Assembly: GCA_964568975.1 (NCBI GenBank)
Contig: CAZMSO010000002.1
Location: 62,001 to 126,000, forward strand
Source of the DNA: CAZADA01 sp964568975
Lineage (GTDB): Bacteria; Pseudomonadota; Alphaproteobacteria; Caulobacterales; Maricaulaceae
Length of the DNA stretch: 64,000 nt
Direction of reading: 5' to 3'
The notes under the pieces are model-generated. The model worked only from the letters and a program-made list of their open reading frames with translations, was not told where the DNA came from and made no database searches. How positions within the stretch are numbered: the stretch's first letter is position 1; every line of letters begins with the position of its first letter. Positions 33,052 through 42,337 of this stretch are shown here, piece by piece. A program made the position numbers and the translations under genes.

Positions 33052-35178
33052 TTAGTCGGCGCCGGCTTCTTCTTTGATCTCTTGGCCGGTGTCTTGGTCG
33101 ACGACTTTCATGGAAAGGCGGGTCTTGCCGCGCTCGTCAAAGCCCATGAGCTTGACCTTCACGGTGTCGCCTTCCTTGAGCATGTCGGAGGGATGCTTCA
33201 CCCGACCCGCGGCCATTTGAGAGACATGGACCAAGCCGTCGCGCTTGCCGAAGTAATTCACAAACACGCCGAAATCGACGACTTTGACGACTGTGCCGTC
33301 ATAGATCTCCCCGACTTCTGGTTCCGCGACAATCTCGTTAATCAGCTTGAAGGCCTTTTCAATCGAGGCGCCGTCGGCGCTTGCGATCTTGATCAGGCCG
33401 TCATCGCCGATGTCAATTTTTGCGCCGGAGGTCTCCACGATTTCGCGGATTACTTTGCCGCCGGAGCCAATGACGTCGCGGATTTTGTCGACGGGGATTT
33501 GCAGCGTCTCGATCCGCGGGGCGTGGGCGGAGAACTCCGTGCGCGCCGCGCCCAGGGCTTTGTCCATCTCCTGGAGAATGTGGAGACGGCCGGCCTTCGC
33601 CTGCTCAAGGGCGGTTTTCATAATCTCCTCAGTGATGCCGGCGATTTTAATGTCCATTTGAAGGCTGGTGACGCCTTCAGTGGTGCCGGCGACTTTGAAG
33701 TCCATGTCGCCCAAATGGTCCTCATCGCCAAGGATGTCGGAGAGGACCGCGAAGTCGCTCTTCTCTTTAATCAGCCCCATGGCGATGCCGGAGACCGGCC
33801 GTGTGATCGGCACGCCCGCGTCCATGAGCGCAAGGGCGCCGCCGCACACCGTGGCCATGGAGGAGGAGCCGTTGGACTCAAGAATCTCAGAGACAAGCCG
33901 GATCGTGTAGGGGAAGCTCTCGCTTGTCGGCATCACGGCGTGGAGCGCGCGCCATGCGAGCTTGCCGTGGCCGATTTCGCGCCGGCCGGGACCGCCCAGG
34001 CGGCCCGTTTCGCCCACAGAAAAGGGCGGGAAGTTGTAGTGGAGCATAAACTGCTCCTTCTTCGTTCCCTCCAGACCGTCGACATACTGCTCGTCATCAC
34101 CCGTGCCGAGGGTCGTCACGCACAGCGCTTGGGTTTCGCCGCGGGTGAAGAGCGCTGAGCCATGGGTGCGAGGCAAAATGCCGGCGAAGCACTCAATCGG
34201 GCGCACTTGGTCGAGCGTGCGGCCGTCAATGCGTTCGCCGGTTTTAAGGATGGCGCCGCGGACTGTTTCGGCTTCAATCGACTTAAAGACGTCTTTAAAA
34301 ACCGCCGGGGTCATGCCGTCGGGGTTCTCGTCGCTTTGGAGCAAGGCCGCGGCTTTTTCCTTCGCGGCGGCGACCGCTTCTTGGCGCGCCATTTTGTCCG
34401 CGATCGCGTAGGCTTTCTTGAGCGCTGGGCCGCAAGCCTTTTTGACCGCCTTCTTCTCTTCCACGAAGGTTTCCGGCTGGAACTCCCACGGCTCTTTGCC
34501 GGCGTCTTCCGCCAAGCGGATGATGGCGTCGATCACGGGCTGAAAGCCCGCATGGCCGGCCATGACCGCGCCGAGCATTTGCTCCTCTGAGAGCTCTTTG
34601 GCTTCGGATTCCACCATCATCACGGCGTCGGCGGTGCCGGCGACCATGAGGTCGAGGCCGCTCGCCTCCATCTGCTCCAGGGTCGGATTGACCACGAACT
34701 GGCCGTCGATAAAGGCGACGCGCGCGCCGCCGATCGGGCCCAAAAACGGTACGCCCGACAGCGTCAGCGCGGCGGAGGCCGCGACCATGGCCACCACGTC
34801 CGGCTCATTCTCCTGGTCATAGGAGAGGACGTTGATGATGACTTGCGTGTCGTTCTTAAAGCCCTTGGGAAAGAGCGGGCGGATCGGCCGGTCGATTAAG
34901 CGCGAGACCAGGGTCTCTTTTTCGGTCGGGCGGCCTTCGCGTTTGAAGTATCCGCCGGGAATGCGGCCGGCGGCGTAGTATTTCTCTTGATAATTGACTG
35001 TAAGAGGGAAAAAGTCCACGCCCTCTTTCGGTTCTCGCTGAGCCACCACAGTGGCCAGGACAGTCGTTTCGCCATATGTGGCCACCACCGCGCCGTCGGC
35101 CTGGCGGGCCATGCGCCCGGTTTCAAGGCTCAGCGTGCGGCCGGCCCATTCGACCGTCTGCGTCTTGACATCAAACAT
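33052..35178 (-). CDS. pnp: Polyribonucleotide nucleotidyltransferase (PNPase)
   Basis: 708 aa phosphorolytic 3'-5' exoribonuclease of the RNA degradosome. Two RNase PH-like cores (GRMARQADGAVVATYGETTVLATVV; EILESNGSSSMATVCGGALALMDAG with the catalytic Asp region GDEDHLGDMDFKVAGT), then a KH domain (DVIGSGGKVIREIVETSGAKIDIGD) and an S1 domain (DFGVFVNYFGKRDGLVHVSQ). ATG at 35178. Downstream of rpsO in the usual order; 291 bases with strong hairpins separate them. Confidence 0.97.
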   Translation of the reverse strand: MFDVKTQTVEWAGRTLSLETGRMARQADGAVVATYGETTVLATVVAQREPKEGVDFFPLTVNYQEKYYAAGRIPGGYFKREGRPTEKETLVSRLIDRPIRPLFPKGFKNDTQVIINVLSYDQENEPDVVAMVAASAALTLSGVPFLGPIGGARVAFIDGQFVVNPTLEQMEASGLDLMVAGTADAVMMVESEAKELSEEQMLGAVMAGHAGFQPVIDAIIRLAEDAGKEPWEFQPETFVEEKKAVKKACGPALKKAYAIADKMARQEAVAAAKEKAAALLQSDENPDGMTPAVFKDVFKSIEAETVRGAILKTGERIDGRTLDQVRPIECFAGILPRTHGSALFTRGETQALCVTTLGTGDDEQYVDGLEGTKKEQFMLHYNFPPFSVGETGRLGGPGRREIGHGKLAWRALHAVMPTSESFPYTIRLVSEILESNGSSSMATVCGGALALMDAGVPITRPVSGIAMGLIKEKSDFAVLSDILGDEDHLGDMDFKVAGTTEGVTSLQMDIKIAGITEEIMKTALEQAKAGRLHILQEMDKALGAARTEFSAHAPRIETLQIPVDKIRDVIGSGGKVIREIVETSGAKIDIGDDGLIKIASADGASIEKAFKLINEIVAEPEVGEIYDGTVVKVVDFGVFVNYFGKRDGLVHVSQMAAGRVKHPSDMLKEGDTVKVKLMGFDERGKTRLSMKVVDQDTGQEIKEEAGAD

Positions 35179-35306
35179 GCAGTTGTTCCCGTTTCGGTCA
35201 GGGGAGGCCGCGCCCGCTCCTCGGGCCTTCGTGCGGCGTCCCGGTTCGGCCGCGCCCCCTGGCGCGACCGTCTCACCGTCGTTGAGATCGGCCCAGCGAC
35301 AGTGGC

Positions 35307-35365
35307 GGGGGCCACGCCCCCATGCAGCGTCGGCCCCGAAGGACCTGGGGCGGCCACGCCGCCCC
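35307..35365 (-). other. Two strong GC hairpins in the rpsO-pnp spacer
   Basis: GGGGGC-CAC-GCCCCC (35307-35321) and GGGGCGGC-CAC-GCCGCCCC (35347-35365) are perfect stems with the same three-base loop, 25 bases apart, inside the 291-base leader of pnp. In E. coli a hairpin in this position is cut by RNase III during pnp autoregulation; a similar role here is inference. Confidence 0.5.
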
Positions 35366-35469
35366 GCGCGCCCTCACGCACGCGTTGAGACGCCGCGCCG
35401 GCCGGGCGTCTCACGCGAAACACGCGCCCTCGATACCCACGCATCCGCCCGCCTCCGCTGCGGCGCGCC

Positions 35470-35739
35470 TTAACGGCGTAAGCCGAGTTTGGCGATCAAC
35501 ACGCGGTAGCGCGCTTCATCCCGGCGCTTCAGGTAGTCCAAGAGCCGGCGGCGCTGGGACACCATTTTCAACAAACCACGGCGCGAGTGGTTGTCTTTCT
35601 TATGCGACTTAAAGTGCTCTGTAAGGTTAACAATTCGCTCCGTCAAAACCGCCACTTGCACCTCCGGCGATCCCGTGTCGCCGTCGCCTCGGGCGTATTG
35701 CTTGACCAGTTCCGTTTTCCGCTCAGCGGTGATCGACAT
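35470..35739 (-). CDS. rpsO: 30S ribosomal protein S15
   Basis: 89 aa. Full family match: MSITAERKTELVKQYARGDG, DTGSPEVQVAVLTERI, HFKSHKKDNHSRRGLL and RRRLLDYLKRRDEARY. ATG at 35739 is used because the family begins there; an ATG five codons upstream overlaps the end of truB. Sits in the truB-rpsO-pnp order on the minus strand. Confidence 0.97.
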   Translation of the reverse strand: MSITAERKTELVKQYARGDGDTGSPEVQVAVLTERIVNLTEHFKSHKKDNHSRRGLLKMVSQRRRLLDYLKRRDEARYRVLIAKLGLRR

Positions 35740-35750
35740 CGTGGGCTCCA

Positions 35751-36701
35751 TCACAGTTGGAAAACGCGCGTGGGCTGAAAACGGCCCGCGCGCACATCGC
35801 CAAGAGCGACCGCGATGGAATCCTGCATGGCCACAGCCAGACGCGAGGCGTCTTCGCCATTGACCGTCCGCGGGCGCCGACGGGCCCGAAGATCCTCGGC
35901 TAAGTGCGGGAGCAGGACGATCGCGCGTCCCTGCTTGAGGCGGGAGGCTTCCTCCCCGGTGACGGCCACCGCCGGGATGTCGTCCAGCGCGGTCTCAATC
36001 GGGCGCAAGGCCTCCGCCATGGCGCCCCTATGCACCATTTCCTCGAGCGTTTCCAGTTCTATCGCTGCGTCGTCGCTAAAGGGTCCGACCTGCAGGCGCC
36101 GCAGGGCGGCCACATGCCCCTCTGCGCCGAGAGCATGAGCGAGGTCGCGCGCAAGACTGCGGACATAAGCGCCCTTGCCGCAGGCCATTTCCAAGACGGC
36201 GAGATCTGGGTTCGGCGTTGCGAGCACATGAAGCGCGTCGATCCGCACGGTCCGCGCCTCAAGCTCTACGGTTTCACCCGCGCGGGCTAAGTCATAGGCG
36301 CGTTCGCCGTCCACTTTGATGGCGGAATAGGCTGGCGGCGTTTGTTCAATGTCGCCGTGGAACTGCGGCAGCGCGTCGCGGATCGCCTCCAGCGTCGGGC
36401 GCACGTCGCTTTCCGCCGTCGTGGTCCCCTCCGCGTCGAGGGTGTCGGTGGCGACGCCCCAGCGAATGGTGAACCGATAGCGTTTGGCGCCTTCCAGAGC
36501 GAAAGGAACTGTCTTGGTCGCTTCGCCGAGAGCGATCGGCAACACGCCCGTGGCGAGCGGGTCGAGGGTGCCCGCATGGCCCGCTTTCTTCGGGTGCAAG
36601 AGCCGCTTCACACGGCCCAGCGCTTGGTTCGACGTCATGTCGATCGGCTTATCGAGGACAAGCCAGCCGTGAATGTCTTCGCCTTTGCGTCGTCGGGCCA
36701 T
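35751..36701 (-). CDS. truB: tRNA pseudouridine(55) synthase
   Basis: 316 aa enzyme making pseudouridine 55 in the T-loop of tRNAs. Seen: GWLVLDKPIDMTSNQALGRVKR, the catalytic Asp in GHAGTLDPLATGVLPIALG, and KAYAYS-type substrate motifs (PPAYSAIKVDGERAYDLAR, GKGAYVRSLARDL). The ATG at 36701 gives MARRRKGEDIHGW, the family start. Its stop is 12 bases before rpsO. Confidence 0.95.
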   Translation of the reverse strand: MARRRKGEDIHGWLVLDKPIDMTSNQALGRVKRLLHPKKAGHAGTLDPLATGVLPIALGEATKTVPFALEGAKRYRFTIRWGVATDTLDAEGTTTAESDVRPTLEAIRDALPQFHGDIEQTPPAYSAIKVDGERAYDLARAGETVELEARTVRIDALHVLATPNPDLAVLEMACGKGAYVRSLARDLAHALGAEGHVAALRRLQVGPFSDDAAIELETLEEMVHRGAMAEALRPIETALDDIPAVAVTGEEASRLKQGRAIVLLPHLAEDLRARRRPRTVNGEDASRLAVAMQDSIAVALGDVRAGRFQPTRVFQL

Positions 36702-36846
36702 GGCCGCGGAGGTCTCACGGCTCGCCGTGCGTGACAAGCCTCCGCCCGCGCGCCATGTCTGGCCCGCCGCCGCGGGCGCGCTGACGTGACGTCCACTCTT
36801 GGCGGTCTAGTGTTCCTCATACCCGGTGATCGCGCGAGGAAAAGCT

Positions 36847-37314
36847 ATGGCGTCCGTCTCCAACCCCACCTTTCTCGCCGCCGCCGGCTTGGCTGTGGTT
36901 GCGGGCACGATCGTCATCACTCAGCCGGCGTTCAACGCCCAACTCGCCAACCATTTGGGCTCGACGCTGAAGGCGGTGTTCGTGAACTTCTTCGCCGGCG
37001 CGCTCTTTGCTGGGTTTCTGCTGCTTGTGACGCGCGCGCGTTGGCCTGACGCGGAGACGATTGCAACCACGCCGAAGCATTTGTGGGTGATGGGCGGGGT
37101 GATGGGCACACTGTTTGTGATATCAGCAACGTGGGCGGCGCCGCGCGTCGGGGTGGCGGTTTATATGAGCATTCTCGTCACCGCCCAGCTCACGGCCGCG
37201 ATGGCGCTTGATCATTTCGGCTTGGCGGGTCTGCAAGAGCGCCCGATCACGCTGCTGCGGCTCGCGGGCGTGACGTGTTTGATCAGCGGGGCGCTGTTGG
37301 TCACTCGCGGTTGA
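36847..37314 (+). CDS. DMT-family transporter of the YdcZ (DUF606) type
   Basis: 155 aa, five membrane helices, the half-size form of DMT transporters (PF04657). TQPAFNAQLANHLGSTLKAVFVNF and WVMGGVMGTLFVISATWAAPRVGVA are typical. Such half-size proteins work as dimers. ATG at 36847 follows GAGGAAA. The 3' end overlaps the convergent exported-protein gene by 14 bases. Confidence 0.85.
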   Translation: MASVSNPTFLAAAGLAVVAGTIVITQPAFNAQLANHLGSTLKAVFVNFFAGALFAGFLLLVTRARWPDAETIATTPKHLWVMGGVMGTLFVISATWAAPRVGVAVYMSILVTAQLTAAMALDHFGLAGLQERPITLLRLAGVTCLISGALLVTRG

Positions 37315-37714
37315 GCGCGACCTCCATTTCCGCGCCGCCGAAGCCGTGGACTGTGTCGCGGGCGCGGACCGTGACGGTCTCAAGGTCAGAGGGGATCACG
37401 ATCACGGCGGAGCGTGTGAAGGGCTGCTCATTGACGTGGGGATGGGCGAGGACACGCTCGCCCAGCAGCGTCCCATCCGGCCCGCGCACCTGCCACAGAT
37501 CCGCGTAATGGTCCCAGCCTTCATCAGCGTGGCGCACCGTGACATTGAACCGCCACCGATCCCCGTCGAGGGGGCGCGCGTCCACCGCCACGACGTCGGC
37601 TTCACCGGCGCTGGCGGGCGCCGCCGGGAGGGTCACGAAGAAAGACGCCAAAGCGACGGCCGCCAGGGCGCTCAGCGCTGCGGGCGCGGCGGGGGTCATG
37701 GATTGCGTGGTCAC
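37301..37714 (-). CDS. Conserved exported protein of unknown function
   Basis: 137 aa. Signal peptide of about 35 residues (ALSALAAVALASFFVTL, cleavage near ASA), then a small beta-rich domain with WRFNVTVRHADEGWDHYADLW, LAHPHVNEQPFTRS and DTVHGFGG. The GTG at 37714 follows AGGAG with a seven-base gap; the ATG five codons later is an alternative. The His/Trp-rich motifs look conserved rather than random, but I cannot name the family. Confidence 0.65.
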   Translation of the reverse strand: MTTQSMTPAAPAALSALAAVALASFFVTLPAAPASAGEADVVAVDARPLDGDRWRFNVTVRHADEGWDHYADLWQVRGPDGTLLGERVLAHPHVNEQPFTRSAVIVIPSDLETVTVRARDTVHGFGGAEMEVALNRE

Positions 37715-37880
37715 CAGCGTCTCCTCTCGTGCATGTCGGCGCCCGCCCGGGGCGGGTGTGATCGCGCGCATGACTTATGTGCGACGACCGGGCGACGCTG
37801 TCGCCCGGGCTCGCGGAATTTTGAACGGATGGATTGCGAGGGGATGACGGCGGCGGTCACGGCGCTTATCTCACCGCGTC

Positions 37881-38300
37881 ATGGCCCGGCGTTCACCCTC
37901 CGCCGCCCGCGCTCCGCGGGGTCCTTCCCAACGCCAATTGCGCGCTGGCGAGCTGATCCGGCATGCGTTGACGGCGATCTTGGCGCGCGAAGACTTGCGT
38001 GATCCGGATTTGGCGGGGGTGTCGGTGACGGTGTCGGAGGTGCGCGCGTCCCCGGATTTGCGCCAGGCGACGGTGTTTTGCGCGCCGCTTGGCGGCGGCG
38101 ACCCGGCGAAGACGGTCGCTGCGCTCAATCGCTGCGTGGCGTTTTTACGTGGCCAGCTTGGCCGCGAGATCGCCCTTAAATTCACGCCGGCGCTGCGGTT
38201 CGCCGCTGATGAGTCCTTCGACGAAGCCACGCGAATCGACCGTCTGCTTAAACAACCGGACGTCGCGCGCGACTTGGCGCGCGATGGTGATGCGGATTGA
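37881..38300 (+). CDS. rbfA: 30S ribosome-binding factor A
   Basis: 139 aa cold-shock ribosome assembly factor. KH-like fold with SQRQLRAGELIRHALTAIL, LAGVSVTVSEVRASPDLRQATVF and LKFTPALRFAADESFDEATRIDRLL. Usually sits between infB and truB; here it is on the plus strand, 1.1 kb beyond the start of minus-strand truB and 10 kb from infB. Confidence 0.93.
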   Translation: MARRSPSAARAPRGPSQRQLRAGELIRHALTAILAREDLRDPDLAGVSVTVSEVRASPDLRQATVFCAPLGGGDPAKTVAALNRCVAFLRGQLGREIALKFTPALRFAADESFDEATRIDRLLKQPDVARDLARDGDAD

Positions 38301-38325
38301 CGTGACGCTGTGGTAGTCTGCGGTG

Positions 38326-38937
38326 ATGCGCGCTGATGCTCCCCTCATGTCTCAAGCTCCCGCCGGGAGCGCGCCGCCGCGGCGCCGGTGGCGCGCCGAT
38401 GAGGTCGTGCGCATGGCCCACGCCGGCATTCTGGTGGATGAGGAGCGTGTCGAACTCATCGAAGGCGAGCTTTACCAGATGGCGCCGAAAGGCAATCGCC
38501 ACGAAATGATGCAGCGCCGGCTGGCGCGCTGGCTTGTGCGCCACGCACCGGAGGCGATGGCGGTGTCGGTGGAGCCGAGCCTGTATCTGACGGCGGAGTC
38601 CGCGCCAGAGCCTGATCTCGCACTCTTCCCGGATCGGTTGCGCATCAAAGAGGTGCGCGGGCGCGACGTTGTGTTGGCGGTGGAGGTGGCCGACGCAACA
38701 TTGAGCTTCGACCTGCAGGTGAAGGCGCCGCTTTATGCGCGCGCCGGCATCCCCACGGTGTGGGTGATTGATGTGCGTGGCGATGTGACCACCGTGCTGA
38801 CGGGGCCGAGCCCTGACGGCTACCGGGACAGGCGCACGGTGCGGTTTGACGCGTTGCTGCGCGCGCCGTTCCAGCCTCCCGTGGACGTGCGGTTGGCCGA
38901 CCTCGTAGCGCCGCCGCCGCGGCCTGACGCGGGCTAG
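38326..38937 (+). CDS. Uma2 family (DUF820) endonuclease-fold protein
   Basis: 203 aa from the ATG at 38326. PD-(D/E)XK-type fold recognised by VELIEGELYQMAPKGNRHEM, EPDLALFPDRL (metal-binding Asp), LAVEVADATLSFDLQVKAPLY (E-x-A/K site) and GIPTVWVIDV. DUF820 proteins are abundant in cyanobacteria and scattered elsewhere; their DNA targets are unknown. A start at 38347 (MSQAPAG) is possible. Not part of the surrounding ribosome-factor genes. Confidence 0.85.
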   Translation: MRADAPLMSQAPAGSAPPRRRWRADEVVRMAHAGILVDEERVELIEGELYQMAPKGNRHEMMQRRLARWLVRHAPEAMAVSVEPSLYLTAESAPEPDLALFPDRLRIKEVRGRDVVLAVEVADATLSFDLQVKAPLYARAGIPTVWVIDVRGDVTTVLTGPSPDGYRDRRTVRFDALLRAPFQPPVDVRLADLVAPPPRPDAG

Positions 38938-39027
38938 CGCTGTTCCCTCGCGCTCCCTCCGTTCGGCGCGGGGCCAGGCGACGAGATCCAGAACCGTGGG
39001 GTGGGCGCTGTGTCGGGCGTCTGGGCG

Positions 39028-40254
<1,227 letters not shown>

Positions 40255-40269
40255 GCCCGCTTCTCCGAA

Positions 40270-40791
40270 TCACTCGCTCAGATTTTCTGCGGGGAACAAT
40301 CCCACCTTGAGCTCGCTGGCTTTGTAGATGGGTTCGCCGTCGACGGACATCACCCCATCGGCGTAGCCCAGAACGGGCGGGCGCAAACGCGTGCGCCGGA
40401 TGTCGATGACATAGCGGACCAATTTTGCGTCCGGCTGCACCTGACCGGCGAACTTTACTTCCTTCACGCCGAGGGCGCGCCCGCGGCCCGGCGCGCCGGA
40501 CCAGCCAAGGAAAAAGCCCGTCAATTGCCACATGGCGTCGAGGCCGAGACACCCCGGCATCACCGGATCGCCTTCGAAATGACAGGCGAAGAACCAGTGG
40601 TCTTTGCGGACATCAAGCTCCGCCTCCACAACGCCTTTGCCATGGGCGCCGCCGTCTGCGGAGATGTGGGTGATGCGATCGGCCATCAGCATCGGCGGCA
40701 GTGGCAACTGGGCGTTGCCGGGGCCGAACATCACGCCTTTGCCGCACGCGATAAGATCGTCGTAAGTGAAGGCGTTTTGGGGCTGGGTCAT
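40270..40791 (-). CDS. fabA: 3-hydroxydecanoyl-ACP dehydratase/isomerase
   Basis: 173 aa hot-dog-fold enzyme that makes and isomerises the C10 double bond, the branch point to unsaturated fatty acids. Catalytic His71 (FFACHFEGDPVMPGCLG) and Asp85 (GLDAMWQLTGFFLGW) are present. First gene of the fabA-fabB operon and divergent from irr, a standard arrangement in this class. Confidence 0.96.
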   Translation of the reverse strand: MTQPQNAFTYDDLIACGKGVMFGPGNAQLPLPPMLMADRITHISADGGAHGKGVVEAELDVRKDHWFFACHFEGDPVMPGCLGLDAMWQLTGFFLGWSGAPGRGRALGVKEVKFAGQVQPDAKLVRYVIDIRRTRLRPPVLGYADGVMSVDGEPIYKASELKVGLFPAENLSE

Positions 40792-41121
40792 GGGCGGCGT
40801 TGCAAATCCGAAGACTTGCTCTCACATCTAAGCGGGATACTCTGTGGGTGGGCGTCGACGCGCCGCGTTAGCGGGTAGCACGCGCGCCGCCGTCGGCTCA
40901 AGCGCCGACCACGCGAGGCGCGCTTGGCGCCCCCGCCGGCCGCGCGTTTTGGGCAAGGCCTTTGGGGAAGAGCCCGGGGAAGGTCTCGCGGCGGATACGG
41001 GTGAGCTGGACGGGCGGGGCGTGGTTGAGCGCGGCGTCAGTGCGGATCGCGTCGGTTGCGGCCGCGGACGAGGAGCGGCCCGTCCCATCCCGGCGCGTGT
41101 GGCGTGGAAAGGCGAGTGAGG
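40792..41121. other. Divergent fabA-irr control region
   Basis: 330 bases with no gene that I can support. The part next to fabA (40800-40850) is less GC-rich and probably holds its promoter. I looked for the iron control element type expected for Irr targets (TTTAGAA-like arms) and did not find one. Confidence 0.5.
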
Positions 41122-41577
41122 ATGTCCGATACAAGCGACCGGCTGTCCCCCCCTGCGGCGGACCGTGGCGGCCCGTCCGTGCGCGAGCGTTTGGAGGCTG
41201 CGGGCTTGCGCCCGACGCGCCAGCGCGTGGCGTTGGCGGCGGCGTTGTTTCGCGCGGGCTGTCGCCATGTCACGGCTGAGGCGCTGCACAGCGAGGTCGA
41301 GGCCGCGGGCGCGCCCGTGTCCTTGGCGACAGTCTACAACACGCTGCGCGCGTTTACGGATGCAGGCTTAGTGCGCCAAGTCGCCGTCGACGGCGCGCGG
41401 GTCTTCTTCGACACCAACACAGACGCCCACCATCACTTCTTGGACGAAGCGAGCGGGGAGCTGACGGACATCCCCGCCCATCACGTCGCCATCACCCAGT
41501 TGCCACCGCCGCCGGCCGGCCGCGCCGTGGCGCGGGTGGACGTCGTCGTGCGGCTGAGCGATCCAGCGAAGCGCTGA
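41122..41577 (+). CDS. irr: Iron response regulator Irr (Fur family)
   Basis: 151 aa. Fur fold with LRPTRQRVALAAALF, the recognition region PVSLATVYNTLRAFTDAGLV and the haem/metal-site run HHH (103-105) in DAHHHFLDEASGELTDI, which is characteristic of Irr. Placement next to fabA is the second line of evidence. Irr represses iron-using pathways under iron limitation and is destabilised by haem in rhizobia; the N-terminal GCxPH haem motif of Bradyrhizobium is absent. ATG at 41122, with a 22-codon unconserved in-frame extension rejected. Confidence 0.9.
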   Translation: MSDTSDRLSPPAADRGGPSVRERLEAAGLRPTRQRVALAAALFRAGCRHVTAEALHSEVEAAGAPVSLATVYNTLRAFTDAGLVRQVAVDGARVFFDTNTDAHHHFLDEASGELTDIPAHHVAITQLPPPPAGRAVARVDVVVRLSDPAKR

Positions 41578-41590
41578 GGCGCGCGGCGCG

Positions 41591-42235
41591 TTACTCAGCG
41601 TCGCGCACGGCCATAGCAAGCGCAGCGGCGCTCGTCTCCACACCCCACAGTTGAGCCGCCGGCGCCCAGCCGGCGGCTTTGTCGCCATCGATACGGCACC
41701 ACGCGCCGCGGCATGAGTCGAGCGCAAACACCGCGCCGCGTTCCGCCAACGCCACGATCGCCGCCAGCGGCTCGGGCTGGGCGTAAAGGGGCGTCAAGTC
41801 GCCCTCCCGCGCTCCGCCTAGCGTATAGACCGTGCGCCGACGCGTCAGCGTGCGCCGGTGCATCCACACCTCATCGCCCAGCGGGTCGCGCACTTTGCGC
41901 CATGTGTCGGTTTCCGCAATGACTTGGACGGGCAAGCCTTGGCGCACATAAAGCCAAATCACGGGGTACTGAAACCCTGGACCCCGGCGGCCGTTCACTT
42001 CGTCATACCGCAAGCTCATATAGCGCGGCACGGGATCCCCGGAAGGCGTGGGCGCGTCGGCGGTGCGCAACGCGAAGGCGTTGGTTTGGTCGCGGTCAGA
42101 CCGTGGCGGATCATCGGCCTGGGAGGGCCCGCCCGCCAGAAGCGTCGCGACGGCCAGCGCCAACGCCGACAGACGCGGGCGCGGCCCGGTCGCGTGCGGC
42201 CTGCGGAAAAAATGTATCGCCGCCGAAATGATCAT
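41591..42235 (-). CDS. SH3-like domain exported protein
   Basis: 214 aa. Basic N-terminus and hydrophobic segment (about 22-38) consistent with a signal peptide. The rest is two SH3_4-type repeats: SLRYDEVNGRRGPGFQYPVIW..WRKVRDPLGDEVWMHRRTL and a second one ending GAWCRIDGDKAAGWAPAAQLWGV. Such proteins may bind peptidoglycan; this is a family-level inference. Convergent with irr (13 bases between stops). ATG at 42235. Confidence 0.85.
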   Translation of the reverse strand: MIISAAIHFFRRPHATGPRPRLSALALAVATLLAGGPSQADDPPRSDRDQTNAFALRTADAPTPSGDPVPRYMSLRYDEVNGRRGPGFQYPVIWLYVRQGLPVQVIAETDTWRKVRDPLGDEVWMHRRTLTRRRTVYTLGGAREGDLTPLYAQPEPLAAIVALAERGAVFALDSCRGAWCRIDGDKAAGWAPAAQLWGVETSAAALAMAVRDAE

Positions 42236-42337
42236 CGTCTCGACCTCGCCGGGTTCGCGTGGCTATCGTGGCGACGCGCAACGGTCATGATTCGGTGCGA
42301 TTTGACCGACGATTCGCTTCGCAAAGGAACGACGCTC

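Noticed and set aside
32638..34158. A 506-residue plus-strand frame opposite pnp
   Set aside because: It is antisense to a highly conserved gene, with no domain and a His/Asp/Gly-biased shadow composition.
40792..41121. Iron control element for Irr before fabA/irr
   Set aside because: No symmetric TTTAGAA-like arms could be found in the spacer.
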